Notes under the pieces: model-generated
Database searches by the model: none
The model's input: only the letters and a program-made list of their open reading frames with translations
What the model was told of the DNA's origin: nothing
In this document: one piece after another, positions 8,401-16,519 of the stretch
Layout of the letters: each line of letters opens with the position of its first letter
Numbering within the stretch: the stretch's first letter is position 1
Assembly (NCBI RefSeq): GCF_016862555.1
Contig: NZ_BONE01000081.1
Location: forward strand, 1-35,484
Source of the DNA: Asanoa siamensis
GTDB taxonomy: Bacteria > Actinomycetota > Actinomycetes > Mycobacteriales > Micromonosporaceae
DNA length: 35,484 nt
Direction: 5' to 3'
Made by a program: the position numbers and the translations under genes

Positions 8401-8592
8401 TCGATCTTCCGCAACGGCAAGCTGATCAACCAGTTCACCAACGGGCCCGGCCAGGTCTTCGACCCGCCGCGGGCCGACGACCCGGGCACCGACGGGCGCC
8501 AGCACGCGGAGGGCTACATCGGCCTCCAGAACCACGGCGCCACGGACACGGTCAGCTTCCGCAACATCCGCATCGCCCCGCTGACCCCGTAA
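5470..8592 (+). CDS. Secreted cupredoxin / Ig-like repeat / DUF1080 protein
   Basis: About 1040 residues. A long Sec-type signal segment (residues ~28-57) ends near RPAAAE. A plastocyanin-like domain follows (~60-175) with a complete type 1 copper site: His in GMQHTL, then Cys, His and Met in FCAIPGHGQM. Six tandem Ig-like repeats of ~95 residues (~179-737) follow, each starting near DTTAPTV and ending near DEAGNTS...FTVV, of the kind labelled OmpL47-type or chitobiase-C-terminal-like. A Cys-containing linker (TGVANR...GGCSINDL) leads to a C-terminal DUF1080 domain (PF06439, 3-keto-disaccharide hydrolase/LamG-like, ~843-1040). ATG 5470 is used; ATG 5479 is also possible, being 10 nt after GGAAGG. 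It is followed 16 nt later by the multicopper oxidase. It likely acts outside the cell as an electron carrier joined to a sugar-binding or hydrolysing domain. Confidence 0.88.
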   Translation: MPDMPNSVVPRGTRRRLLSRLGHGRFARPSAAFAAVTVMLASVLLAGVLSGTRPAAAEPPGGAQQLQAQVLTWTAGDSFQAYASVPSSAVAGPTTIVFENSAATGNTTGMQHTLTFDTGDPRYNRDVNLNLIADPSDANGGRWTADVTLTAGTYRYFCAIPGHGQMTGLLVVTGGGGDTTAPTVNAQVAGERDGDGNYIGAATVTVNATDADSGVARVEYALDEGPFGTYSAPVTVNSPGAHTVRYRATDVAGNTSEIGSTQFTVVEPQNPDTTAPTVTAAVSGDQDENGAYVGSATVTVTATDTESGVESVEYSLDGGAFAAYTAPVTVNTTGSHTVQFRATDEAGNTSSPQSVAFTVVDTPDPDNTAPEVTATVAGERNGDGAYVGAATVTVAATDAGSGVATVEYSLDGAPYAAYTAPVAVNQPGAHTLAARATDEAGNTSAPRTVEFTVVDAQGPDTTAPTVTAAVAGDQNEQGAYLGSATVTVTADDTESGVDTVEYAVDGGAWAPYTAPVTVTATGAHTVTFRATDEAGNTSTPGSVQFTVVDAPNPDNTAPTANATVAGNKDNTGAYIGAATVTVTASDADSGVATVEYSLDGAPYAAYTAPVSVNQPGAHTVSYRATDRAGNTSTPASVSFSVVAASNDTTPPTVNAAISGQLNSGWAYVGSATVTLTAGDSGSGLMRVEYALNGSGYLVYGAPVTVNTPGTHTFTYRATDRAGNVSSTASATFTVVESGPPAPSCRVADNRTTVWMGTLDTGVANRVVEGGCSINDLVLDESPWAGTAEFVAHVTTLADRWHQRSLIPLKDRNGLVRGARESNVGKAESVQGYAPLLDNKATSFRLWEQVGGGGFRRNADGSITSKQEGGLGMLWFPVRTYGDFSLKLQWRDDAPGTGRANSGVFVRFPQVHQHPQEPRPEWVAIKYGHELQIFDSPTGDAYKSGSVYGFDRVDLADAGVRDKGVWNDYEIRVVGQHYSIFRNGKLINQFTNGPGQVFDPPRADDPGTDGRQHAEGYIGLQNHGATDTVSFRNIRIAPLTP
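6004..7679 (+). repeat. Six tandem ~285-bp coding repeats
   Basis: Six in-frame copies of an Ig-like module, each about 95 codons, with highly similar start (GAC ACC AC(G/C) GCn CC) and end (GGCAACACCTC) segments. Copies 3 and 5 are especially close to each other, as are copies 2 and 4, which suggests duplication of a two-repeat unit. This is a protein-domain repeat, not a CRISPR or mobile repeat. Confidence 0.8.
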
Positions 8593-8608
8593 GCGAAGGA
8601 CAGGACCA

Positions 8609-9790
8609 GTGGACAAGGAATCCTCACGCCCGGGGTGGGTGGGAGCGCCACGGCTGTGGGCCGTCGCGATCCTCGCCGTGACCCTGGTCGGCGCGGGAGC
8701 CCTCCGGTTCGGCGGCCAGCAGGCCGCCGCGCCGGGGGCGCCCGCCGCGGCTCCGGCGGCGGTCAGCGCCGAGCGGGCGGCCCTGGCGGCCCTCGCACCG
8801 GGCGACCGCCCGGACGGCTGCATCCAGCCGGACCGGCGCATCCAGCTCTACGCGGTCGAGCTGCCCAAGGACGGCACCCAGATCCGGCTCGGCTACGGCC
8901 TGACCCCGGAGACGGCGTCGTACCCGGGGCCGCTGATCGAGATGATCGAGGGGGAGTGCCTCGCGATCACCCTGCACAACCAGGTGCCGGAGGCGACCCT
9001 GGCCGCGCTGCGCCAGGACCCGAGCCTGCCGCTCGGCGTCTCGCTGCACACCCACGGCGTCAAGTACACGCCGACCTCCGACGGCACCATCCACACCGAC
9101 TCGTGGGTGCCGCCGGGCGGCCAGTACACCTACATCTGGTACGCCAAGCCGCGCAACGCGACGGCCGGCTCGCAGGGCAGCGCCGGCTACTGGTGGTACC
9201 ACGACCACATGGTCGGCACCTCGCACGGCACGCGGGGCCTGAGCTCCGGCCTGTTCGGCGGGCTGATCGTGCGCCGGCAGGGTGACGTCCGGCCGAACCG
9301 GACCTACGTGACCGCGTTCGGTGACCTGCAGTCGATCAACCTGCGGCGCGGCGCCGCGACCGACACCTGCGACCCGGTCAACCCGGTGCCGGGGCCGACA
9401 TGCATCGTCGCCAAGAAGGGCGAGCGGGTCGAGTTCCTGGTCATCGGCATGGGCAACGACATGCACACCTTCCACCTGCACGGGCACTCCTGGGCGGACA
9501 CCCGCACAGGCGCGCTCGACGGCACCAACAAGGCGCTGGTCGACTCGGTGCCGGTCATCGACAACAAGACGCTCGGCCCGGGCGACACGTTCGGGGTGCA
9601 GATCGTCGCCGGTGACTCGGTCGGCTCGGGCAACTGGATGCTGCACTGCCACATGCAGTTCCACTCCGACCAGGGCATGGCCACGATGATGCACGTCCTC
9701 AACCCCGACGGCACCCTCGCGCCGCACAGCGCGGACCACGCGCCGGCCGCGGCCGCGGGTGCGCCGGCGGCGCACGGAGGCCACCAGTGA
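8609..9790 (+). CDS. Two-domain multicopper oxidase (small-laccase-like), secreted
   Basis: A 393-residue protein with an N-terminal hydrophobic segment (residues ~14-34, signal or anchor) and all four copper-ligand signatures: HTHG (~146), WWYHDHM (~197), HTFHLHGH (~285) and HCHMQFHSDQGM (~346). The last carries the His-Cys-His/Met ligands of the type 1 site. The size and spacing fit a two-domain oxidase of the trimeric small-laccase kind, which couples one-electron oxidation of a donor to reduction of O2 to water. The C-terminal tail is His-rich (ending HGGHQ) and may bind copper. GTG 8609 follows an AGGACAGGA stretch. The stop overlaps an upstream GTG in frame with the next gene. Its neighbours suggest the cupredoxin domain upstream may be its electron donor; this is inference. 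Confidence 0.92.
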   Translation: MDKESSRPGWVGAPRLWAVAILAVTLVGAGALRFGGQQAAAPGAPAAAPAAVSAERAALAALAPGDRPDGCIQPDRRIQLYAVELPKDGTQIRLGYGLTPETASYPGPLIEMIEGECLAITLHNQVPEATLAALRQDPSLPLGVSLHTHGVKYTPTSDGTIHTDSWVPPGGQYTYIWYAKPRNATAGSQGSAGYWWYHDHMVGTSHGTRGLSSGLFGGLIVRRQGDVRPNRTYVTAFGDLQSINLRRGAATDTCDPVNPVPGPTCIVAKKGERVEFLVIGMGNDMHTFHLHGHSWADTRTGALDGTNKALVDSVPVIDNKTLGPGDTFGVQIVAGDSVGSGNWMLHCHMQFHSDQGMATMMHVLNPDGTLAPHSADHAPAAAAGAPAAHGGHQ

Positions 9791-9825
9791 CCACAGGATT
9801 CCGTGACCCTCATGAAGGAGCAGGA

Positions 9826-12800
9826 ATGGCCCATCGAAAGCGGCCGAGGCTGCGCCGCGCGATAGCGCTGGCGTCGGCGGCCGTCTTGACGCTCGGCATC
9901 ATGACCGGCCCGGGATCCCCGCCGGCTGCCGCCGCGGCACCGACCTGGGGCGCCGGCGCGGTCAACGTGCTGGTCTTCCACGGCCCCGTGGACCAGCAGG
10001 ACGACCCGGTCAACCGCGCCGTCGCCGCCGTGCGCAAGCTCGGCACCGAGAACGGCTTCACCGTCCGGGTGTCGTCCAACCCGGCCGACTTCAACAAGGA
10101 CAACCTCGCGAAGTACCGCGGCGTGGTGTTCCTGTCCGCCAACGGCGTCACGCTCAACGACAGCCAGGAGGCGGCCTTCCAGGCGTACGTCAAGGGTGGC
10201 GGCGGCTTCGTCGGCGTCCACGACGCGGCCCGGGCGCAGCCCGGCTCGGAGTGGTTCACCGGCCTGATCGGCAGCCGGCCGGCGCCCAGCCTGCCCAACG
10301 CCGAGAAGGTCGTGGAGCTCGCGGCCAGCGCCCAGAACACGCCGAACGAGGGCGTGGCCCAGCTCTTCGACGGCCGCACGGGCACCAAGTGGCTTGCCTT
10401 CGCCCGCACCGCCTGGGTGCAGGGCAAGCTCGGCGCGCCGACGGTGATCAACCGGTACGCGCTGACCTCGGCCAACGACTTCGCCGGCCGGGACCCGCGG
10501 AGCTGGAAGCTGCAGGGCTCCAACGACGGCCAGAGCTGGACCGACCTCGACACCCGTACCAATGAGGTGTTCGACCAGCGGTTCCAGACCCGGCAGTTCT
10601 CCTTCACCAACACGACCGCCTACCAGTGGTATCGGCTGGACATCACGGCCAACAGCGGCGAGTCGGCCACCCAGCTCGCCGAGATCTTCCTGATCGGCCC
10701 GGACGCCGGCCCGCCGCCGGAAGCCAACGTGCAGCAGGCGACGGTCAGCGTCACCGACCGCCAGCACCCGGCCAACAAGGGCCTGCCGCTCACCTGGACC
10801 CGGTCGGACCAGTGGATCAACTGGGACCCGAACCCGACCGGCAACGTGCACACGATCGCCCAGGTGCAGGAGCACACCTACAACGCCGGCCTGTCCGGCA
10901 ACGGCGCGTTCCACCCGATCTCCTGGTGCCGCGACTACGACGGCGGCCGGTCCTTCTACACGGGCATGGGGCGCACCGACGCGAGCTACACGACCGACAC
11001 CAAGTTCCTGGGCCACCTGCTGGGCGCGATCCAGTGGACCACCGGCCTCGTGCGCGGTGACTGCCAGGCGACCATCGCGTCGAACTACAAGGTCGAGCGG
11101 CTGACCGCGGTCAACCAGCCCGGCCAGCTCGACCAGATCGGCGAGCCGCACGGCCTGACCATCGGGCCCGACGGCACGGTGTTCTACATCGGCAAGGCGG
11201 CCTGCCCGAGCGGCCCGGTCGTCGACTGGGCCAACCCCAACGTCGGCCTCGGCTGCGGCACGATCCACTCCTGGGACCCGCGTACCAAGGCGGTCAAGCT
11301 CCTCACCACGCTGAAGGTGATGGGCAACCGGGGCAGCGGCAGCGAGCTCGTCAAGAACGAGGAAGGCCTGGTCGGCATCACGCTCGACCCGAAGTTCGCC
11401 GAGAACGGCTGGGTCTACGTCTACTGGATGCCGCACGAGTCGATCGACCGCGAGAAGCGGATCGGCCAGCGGACCGTCTCGCGGTTCACCTACGACAAGG
11501 CCGCGCAGACGATCGACCAGGCGACCCGCAAGGACCTGCTGCACTGGGACACGCAGATCCACAGCTGCTGCCACGCCGGTGGCGGCATGACGTTCGACGA
11601 GTCCGGCAACCTCTACATCGGTTCCGGTGACAGCAACTCGTCCGGCGGCTCCGACGGCTACTCCGGCAACAACTGGACCCAGGAGTTCGCGGGTGTGTCC
11701 TTCCAGGACGCGCGCCGTACCTCGGGCAACACGAACGACCTGAACGGCAAGATCATCCGGATCCACCCCGAGGACGACGGCACCTACACGATCCCCGACG
11801 GCAACCTGTTCACCGGCCACGAGGGCGGTGGCGGCAAGGCCCGCCCGGAGATCTACGTGATGGGCGTGCGCAACATCGCCCGGATCGCCTGGGACCCGGT
11901 CAACGACTGGCTCACCGCCGGTTGGGTCGGCCCCGACGCCGGCGCTCCCAGCCCGGAGCTCGGCCCGGCCAAGTACGAGACGGCGACCATCATCACGCAG
12001 GCCGGCAACCACGGGTGGCCCTATTGCATGGGCAACCGGCAGCCGTACCGCGACCGGAGCAACACCGACGCGACCCAGCTGACCGGCTGGTACGACTGCG
12101 ACAACCCGAAGAACGAGTCGCCGCGCAACACCGGTCTGGTCAACCTGCCGCCGATCCGCGACAACATGATCTGGTACTCGCCGCAGGGCGGTGGCCCGGT
12201 CTTCCCGAAGCGCACCGACGGCAGCGGGCTGCCCACCTACGTGCAGTCCGAGTCCACCTACACCCAGCCCTACCTCTCGGGCGGTGGACAGGCCATCATG
12301 GACGGTCCGACCTACCAGCGCGAGAACGTCGACGTCAACAGCGGTGTGGCGTGGCCGGCGTACTGGGACAACAAGTGGTTCATCGGTGACCAGTCCAACG
12401 GCAACAACCGGATCGCCGTGACGGTGAACCCGGAGACGGCCCGCCAGGCCGGCCCCCCGGCGTTCGCCGAGGACCTGCGGCGGATCATCCCGCCGGGCAC
12501 CAACGCACAGACCCAGCTGCAGTCCTGGATGGATGCCAAGTTCGGCCCGGACGGCGCGCTGTACATGCTGGACTACGCCGGCGGCTTCTTCAGCCTGCAC
12601 AACAACCAGAAGCTGATCCGGATCACGTACACCGGCGGTCAGGCGACCCCGAACCCGAGCCTGGCCACGGCGAAGTCGGCGACCCCGACCACGCCGCGCA
12701 CCATCGAGTTCAACAGCAACCGGGTCGGCGGTGTCGCCTGGGAGTGGGACTTCGGCGACAACACCAAGGGCTCCACGGCGCCGCACCCCAAGCACACATA

Positions 12801-13797
12801 CAAGCGGTACGGCACCTTCACCGCCAAGCTGAAGACGACGTACGCCGACGGTGAGGTCGTCGAGTCGAGCATCCCGGTCACCGCCGGGTGTGTCGCGGCC
12901 GACGCCCGACCGACGGTCTACTTCCTGGAGACCGACAGCGGCGTGGCCAACCGGCAGGTCGGCGGCGGCTGCTCGATCAACGACCTGATCGACGACGAGA
13001 CGACGTGGCCCAACCGCGGTGCCTTCGCCGACCACCTGGAAACGGTGATCACGGAGCTCACCACGGCCCACGTCATCGACAACCAGGAGGCCAACACGCT
13101 GCGGCGGACCGGCACCCAGTCGCCGATCGGCGCCACCAACGGCTACCAGACCATCTTCGACGGTTCCGCGTACTCGTTGGCGGGCTGGCGGCAGGCGCCC
13201 AGCGGCAACTTCGGCCTCCGGCCGGACGGGTCGATCCGCAGCAGCGGCGGCCTGGGGATGCTGTGGTACGCGGACCAGGCGTTCGCGGACTACTCGATCA
13301 AGTTGCAGTTCAAGGACATCTCGCCGGACGCCGTCCGGGCAAACAGCGGTGTGTTCGTCCGGTTCCCGGACCCGCGCACCCCGCTGGAGCAGCGCCCGGC
13401 GGGTTCCTGCGGGACGGTCGGATCGGCACGCTCGTCGCAGGCCTGGGTCGCGATCTTCTGCGGTCACGAGATCCAGATCTACGACGGTGCCACGGGCGAG
13501 CCGCAGAAGACCGGCTCCGTCTACAACTTCGACCCGAACACGCTGGCCCAGGCCGGCGCGACCGACAAGGGTGTCTGGAACGACTACGAGATCCGCGTCG
13601 TCGGCCAGCACTACACGATGATCCGCAACGGCGTGGTGATCAACGAGTTCGACAACACGCCGGGCAAGAACTCGTCGCGCGCCGGTGACCCGCCGACCGA
13701 CATGCGGCAGTTCCTCAGCGGTTTCGTCGGGTTGCAGAACCACGGCAACAGCGACGTGATCGAGATCCGGAACGTGCGGGTCCGCAGCTACAACTGA
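9826..13797 (+). CDS. Secreted ThuA / discoidin / glucose-sorbosone dehydrogenase-like / PKD / DUF1080 fusion
   Basis: About 1323 residues. A signal peptide ends near PAAAAAP (~38). ThuA-like fold, first half (~46-148, to GGGFVGVHDA). An inserted F5/8-type C (discoidin) domain (~150-300, LFDGRTGTKW...SWKLQGSNDG). ThuA second half (~303-410, WCRDYDGGRSFYTGMG). A glucose/sorbosone-dehydrogenase-like beta-propeller (~412-938, GEPHGLTIGPDG, HAGGGMTFDESGNLYIGSGD). A PKD domain (~940-1018, WEWDFGDN). The Cys-containing SGVANR...GGCSINDL linker, and a C-terminal DUF1080 domain (~1105-1323) closely related to that of the 5470-8592 gene. ATG 9826 is chosen for GAAGGAG 5 nt upstream; GTG 9787 overlaps the oxidase stop but would put 13 residues ahead of the signal peptide. 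Propeller relatives oxidise sugars with PQQ; the cofactor here is unproven. Confidence 0.9.
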   Translation: MAHRKRPRLRRAIALASAAVLTLGIMTGPGSPPAAAAAPTWGAGAVNVLVFHGPVDQQDDPVNRAVAAVRKLGTENGFTVRVSSNPADFNKDNLAKYRGVVFLSANGVTLNDSQEAAFQAYVKGGGGFVGVHDAARAQPGSEWFTGLIGSRPAPSLPNAEKVVELAASAQNTPNEGVAQLFDGRTGTKWLAFARTAWVQGKLGAPTVINRYALTSANDFAGRDPRSWKLQGSNDGQSWTDLDTRTNEVFDQRFQTRQFSFTNTTAYQWYRLDITANSGESATQLAEIFLIGPDAGPPPEANVQQATVSVTDRQHPANKGLPLTWTRSDQWINWDPNPTGNVHTIAQVQEHTYNAGLSGNGAFHPISWCRDYDGGRSFYTGMGRTDASYTTDTKFLGHLLGAIQWTTGLVRGDCQATIASNYKVERLTAVNQPGQLDQIGEPHGLTIGPDGTVFYIGKAACPSGPVVDWANPNVGLGCGTIHSWDPRTKAVKLLTTLKVMGNRGSGSELVKNEEGLVGITLDPKFAENGWVYVYWMPHESIDREKRIGQRTVSRFTYDKAAQTIDQATRKDLLHWDTQIHSCCHAGGGMTFDESGNLYIGSGDSNSSGGSDGYSGNNWTQEFAGVSFQDARRTSGNTNDLNGKIIRIHPEDDGTYTIPDGNLFTGHEGGGGKARPEIYVMGVRNIARIAWDPVNDWLTAGWVGPDAGAPSPELGPAKYETATIITQAGNHGWPYCMGNRQPYRDRSNTDATQLTGWYDCDNPKNESPRNTGLVNLPPIRDNMIWYSPQGGGPVFPKRTDGSGLPTYVQSESTYTQPYLSGGGQAIMDGPTYQRENVDVNSGVAWPAYWDNKWFIGDQSNGNNRIAVTVNPETARQAGPPAFAEDLRRIIPPGTNAQTQLQSWMDAKFGPDGALYMLDYAGGFFSLHNNQKLIRITYTGGQATPNPSLATAKSATPTTPRTIEFNSNRVGGVAWEWDFGDNTKGSTAPHPKHTYKRYGTFTAKLKTTYADGEVVESSIPVTAGCVAADARPTVYFLETDSGVANRQVGGGCSINDLIDDETTWPNRGAFADHLETVITELTTAHVIDNQEANTLRRTGTQSPIGATNGYQTIFDGSAYSLAGWRQAPSGNFGLRPDGSIRSSGGLGMLWYADQAFADYSIKLQFKDISPDAVRANSGVFVRFPDPRTPLEQRPAGSCGTVGSARSSQAWVAIFCGHEIQIYDGATGEPQKTGSVYNFDPNTLAQAGATDKGVWNDYEIRVVGQHYTMIRNGVVINEFDNTPGKNSSRAGDPPTDMRQFLSGFVGLQNHGNSDVIEIRNVRVRSYN

Positions 13798-13809
13798 TCC
13801 AACCCCTTG

Positions 13810-13844
13810 ATAGCCGGGTACGGGCCTCGCCCGTACCCGGCTAT
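13810..13844. terminator. Bidirectional terminator hairpin
   Basis: Perfect 16-bp inverted repeat (13810-13825 and 13829-13844) with a 3-nt loop, 12 nt after the stop of the giant sugar-oxidation gene. The right arm contains the stop codon of the convergent anmK gene (13841-13843). No long T tract follows on either strand, as is common in actinobacteria. Confidence 0.8.
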
Positions 13845-14974
13845 TCCATTGTCAGCTTGTGCGGGACCTTCGTCAGAGGCGCCGGGAGCCGCAGCGGCTC
13901 GGCGCCCGGGGTGATCGCGCCGACCACCCGGGGCCCGCGCGCGCCCGTCGCGGCCGGCACCGCGCCCGGCAGGCCGTGCCAGGTGAGCCAGCCGACCAGC
14001 GCGAACAGCACGGCCTCCTTCGCGTCGGCCGGGAGCCCCAGGTCCTCGGAGCGGACCAGCGTCGCGCCCTGGGCCATTCTCGTGAGCCGGTCGAGCAGGG
14101 TCGGGTTGTGCACGCCGCCGCCGGAGATCACCACGTGGTCGAGCCGGTGTCGTCGGATCTCGGCGGCGACCGTGACCGCGGTGAGCTCGGTCAGCGTGGC
14201 CAGCAGGTCGGCCGGCGGATAGCTGCCCGCGCCGTCGAGATAGGCCGGTGAGAAGAGCTCCTTGCCGGTCGACTTGGGCGGCGTACGCGCGTAGTAGGGG
14301 TCGACCAGCAGCCGGTCCAGCAACTCGGTGCGCACGGTGCCGGTGGCCGCGAGCGCGCCGCCGCGGTCGTAGGGCTCGCCGGTTACCGCCAGCGCGGCCG
14401 CGTCGATGAGCGCGTTGCCGGGCCCGGTGTCGTAGGCCGTGGCCTCACCGGGCACCGCCACCGTCAGGTTCGCGATGCCGCCCAGGTTGACCGCGCCCCA
14501 GCGCCCTTTCTTGCCGGCGAGCAGCATCAGGTCGAGGACGGGCGCGAGCGGAGCGCCCTGCCCGCCGGCGGCGACGTCGCGCACCCGGACGTCGGCGACC
14601 ACCGGCAACCCCGTCCGTTCGGCGATCCAGGCCGGCTGGCCGAGTTGGAGCGTGCCGCCGGTGGCGGCGTGGAACAGCGTCTGCCCGTGCGAGCAGACCA
14701 GGTCGGCCGGGCCGGCCGCGTCGAGCACCGCCGTCGCCGCGCCCGCGAACGCCTGGCCGAGCCGGGTGTCCAGCCCGCAGACGTCGCCGAGCCGCACCTT
14801 GCCGGGCGGCAGCGCCGCCCGGATCGCCGCGCGCAACGCGGGTTCGTATGCCGTGGTCGCATGGTGCAGCAGCCGCCCGCGCAGGTCGGCGCCGCCGGGC
14901 GTCACGCTGAACTCGACCAGCGCCGCGTCGATGCCGTCGTGCGATGTTCCGGAGCTCAGGCCCAGTACCCGCAT
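13841..14974 (-). CDS. anmK: Anhydro-N-acetylmuramic acid kinase
   Basis: A 377-residue protein of the ASKHA-fold AnmK family, which phosphorylates and opens 1,6-anhydro-N-acetylmuramic acid to MurNAc-6-phosphate in cell-wall recycling. Recognised by the N-terminal [13 protein letters not shown], the SHGQT segment, NLGGIANLT in the middle, [11 protein letters not shown] and a C-terminal [14 protein letters not shown]. Length is normal for the family. ATG 14974 starts directly at the first beta-strand; a CAGGGT box (14981-14986) lies 6 nt upstream, a weaker leaderless-type promoter. No murQ or other recycling gene is adjacent. The stop lies inside the terminator hairpin. Confidence 0.93.
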   Translation of the reverse strand: MRVLGLSSGTSHDGIDAALVEFSVTPGGADLRGRLLHHATTAYEPALRAAIRAALPPGKVRLGDVCGLDTRLGQAFAGAATAVLDAAGPADLVCSHGQTLFHAATGGTLQLGQPAWIAERTGLPVVADVRVRDVAAGGQGAPLAPVLDLMLLAGKKGRWGAVNLGGIANLTVAVPGEATAYDTGPGNALIDAAALAVTGEPYDRGGALAATGTVRTELLDRLLVDPYYARTPPKSTGKELFSPAYLDGAGSYPPADLLATLTELTAVTVAAEIRRHRLDHVVISGGGVHNPTLLDRLTRMAQGATLVRSEDLGLPADAKEAVLFALVGWLTWHGLPGAVPAATGARGPRVVGAITPGAEPLRLPAPLTKVPHKLTME

Positions 14975-15077
14975 CGACCCACCCTGTTCCTGCCGGGTGC
15001 TCCACGTCAATCGCTCGCGGGAGGATCGCGCACGGACGGAGGTGACGGGCACCCGCCGGGATGGCAGGGTGATCGGC

Positions 15078-15623
15078 ATGGCGCATATCGACCTCGGTCT
15101 CGACGAGAAGACGTTGCCAGGGATCTCCGGGCTGCTGCGGTACCGGCCGGAGACCGCCGGGCCGCTGCTGGCCCTCGCCGACGCGCTGCTGACGGCGCCC
15201 AACTCGCTGACCCGGGGCGAGCGCGAGCTCATCGCGGCGCGGGTGTCGACGCTCAACGAGTGCACGTTCTGCCGCGACTCGCACTCCGCCTTCGCCGCCG
15301 CGCAGCTCGACTCCGGGATGGCGCTGGTCCACCAGGTGCGGGCCGACCCCACGACCGCGCCCGTCTCCGCCAAGCTCCGCGCGCTGCTGGGGATCGCCGA
15401 CGCGGTGCAGCGCTCCGGCAGCGCGGTGACCCCTGCCCTGATCGAGGCGGCCCGGGCGGCGGGCGCGACCGACGTCGAGATCCACGACGCGGTGCTGATC
15501 GCCGCCGCGTTCTGCATGTTCAACCGCTACGTCGACGGCCTGGGCACCTGGGCGCCCGACGCGGACGCCCACACCGAGTCGGCCGCCCGCATCGTGGAGC
15601 ACGGCTACTCGTTCCGACCCTGA
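15078..15623 (+). CDS. Carboxymuconolactone decarboxylase / AhpD-like protein
   Basis: A 181-residue all-helical protein of the CMD/AhpD fold, peroxidase-related branch. The redox motif is ECTFCRDSH, with Cys62, Cys65 and His69 in the CxxCxxxH spacing used by AhpD-type alkylhydroperoxidases. Such proteins reduce peroxides or act as thiol-disulfide partners, usually in the cytosol. ATG 15078 is preferred; a CAGGGT element lies 7 nt upstream (15065-15070), and an in-frame GTG at 15069 is an alternative. It diverges from anmK and is followed 68 nt later by an NmrA-like gene in the same direction, so the two may form one redox-related unit. Confidence 0.88.
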   Translation: MAHIDLGLDEKTLPGISGLLRYRPETAGPLLALADALLTAPNSLTRGERELIAARVSTLNECTFCRDSHSAFAAAQLDSGMALVHQVRADPTTAPVSAKLRALLGIADAVQRSGSAVTPALIEAARAAGATDVEIHDAVLIAAAFCMFNRYVDGLGTWAPDADAHTESAARIVEHGYSFRP

Positions 15624-15691
15624 GACGCCCGCTTATGCCGCCGAGCGCCTGAGCCATTCAGGCGCGCGCCGATCGCGGCTGTACTGGACGC

Positions 15692-16519
15692 ATGACAGAC
15701 ATCGACCAGACCATCCTCGTCATCGGCGGCACCGGCAAGACCGGGCGGCGGGTCGCCTCGGCGCTGCGGGAGCGCGGCATCCCGGTGCGGGTCGGCTCGC
15801 GCACCGGCAGCCCGCGGTTCGACTGGCACGACCGTTCCACCTGGGCGCCCGCGTTCGACGGCGTCCGGGCCGCGTACGTCACCTTCTATCCGGACCTCGC
15901 CGTGCCCGGCAGCCCGGCGCTGATCGGCGACCTGGCCCGCGCGGCCGTCGCGGCCGGCGTCGCCCACCTCGTGCTGCTCTCCGGCCGAGGCGAGGAGGAG
16001 GCGCAGGCCAGCGAGCGCGCCCTCGCCGACGCGGTGGCCGGCACCGGCACCGCCTGGACGGTGGTCCGGGCGAGTTGGTTCATGCACAACTTCAGCGAGG
16101 CCTTCATGGCCGACGGCGTGCGGGAGGGCACCCTGGTACTGCCGGCCGGCGACGTGCCCGAGCCGTTCGTCCACTGTGACGACGTCGCCGACGTGGCCGT
16201 GGCGGCGCTGACCGGCGCCGCGCCCGCCGGGCGGGTCTACGAGGTGACGGGGCCGCGCGCGCTGACGTTCGCCGAGGCGGTCCAGGAGATCGCCAAGGCC
16301 GCCGGCCGCGAGGTGACGTTCGTGGCGGTGCCGCTGGACGAGTACGCGGCCACCCTGCGCGGCCTCGGCCTCGGCGACGACGAGATCGCCCTGATCACCT
16401 ACCTCTTCGGCGAGGTGCTCGACGGCCGCAACGTCGCGCCGACCTCCGGCGTCCGCGCGGCGCTGGGCCGGGACCCGCGCGACTTCTCCGCCTACGCCCG
16501 CGAGGTCACCTGGGGCTAG
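15692..16519 (+). CDS. NmrA-like NAD(P)-binding protein (atypical SDR)
   Basis: A 275-residue Rossmann-fold protein with the nucleotide-binding loop GGTGKTG at residues ~12-18. It has the sequence course of NmrA/HSCARG-type atypical short-chain dehydrogenases (AYVTFYPD, VLLSGRG, VRASWFMHNF, FVHCDDVADVA, then a C-terminal substrate lobe with YEVTGPRALTF). Members act as NAD(P)H sensors or ergot-alkaloid/quinone-reductase-like enzymes; the catalytic Tyr/Lys pair of classical SDRs is not obvious. It lies downstream of the AhpD-like gene. The stop shares the CTAG sequence with the convergent YqeY-like gene (4-bp overlap). Confidence 0.87.
   Translation: MTDIDQTILVIGGTGKTGRRVASALRERGIPVRVGSRTGSPRFDWHDRSTWAPAFDGVRAAYVTFYPDLAVPGSPALIGDLARAAVAAGVAHLVLLSGRGEEEAQASERALADAVAGTGTAWTVVRASWFMHNFSEAFMADGVREGTLVLPAGDVPEPFVHCDDVADVAVAALTGAAPAGRVYEVTGPRALTFAEAVQEIAKAAGREVTFVAVPLDEYAATLRGLGLGDDEIALITYLFGEVLDGRNVAPTSGVRAALGRDPRDFSAYAREVTWG

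Noticed and set aside
5443-8841. A minus-strand open frame of over 1100 codons antisense to the cupredoxin gene
   Set aside because: Produced by the strong G/C third-position bias of the sense gene. The translation is a low-complexity Val/Gly/Arg/Asp-rich sequence with no recognisable domain.
9304-13743. A minus-strand open frame of nearly 1500 codons antisense to the copper oxidase and giant sugar-oxidation genes
   Set aside because: Same GC-bias artefact. Translation is compositionally biased, and the sense strand has clear domains throughout.
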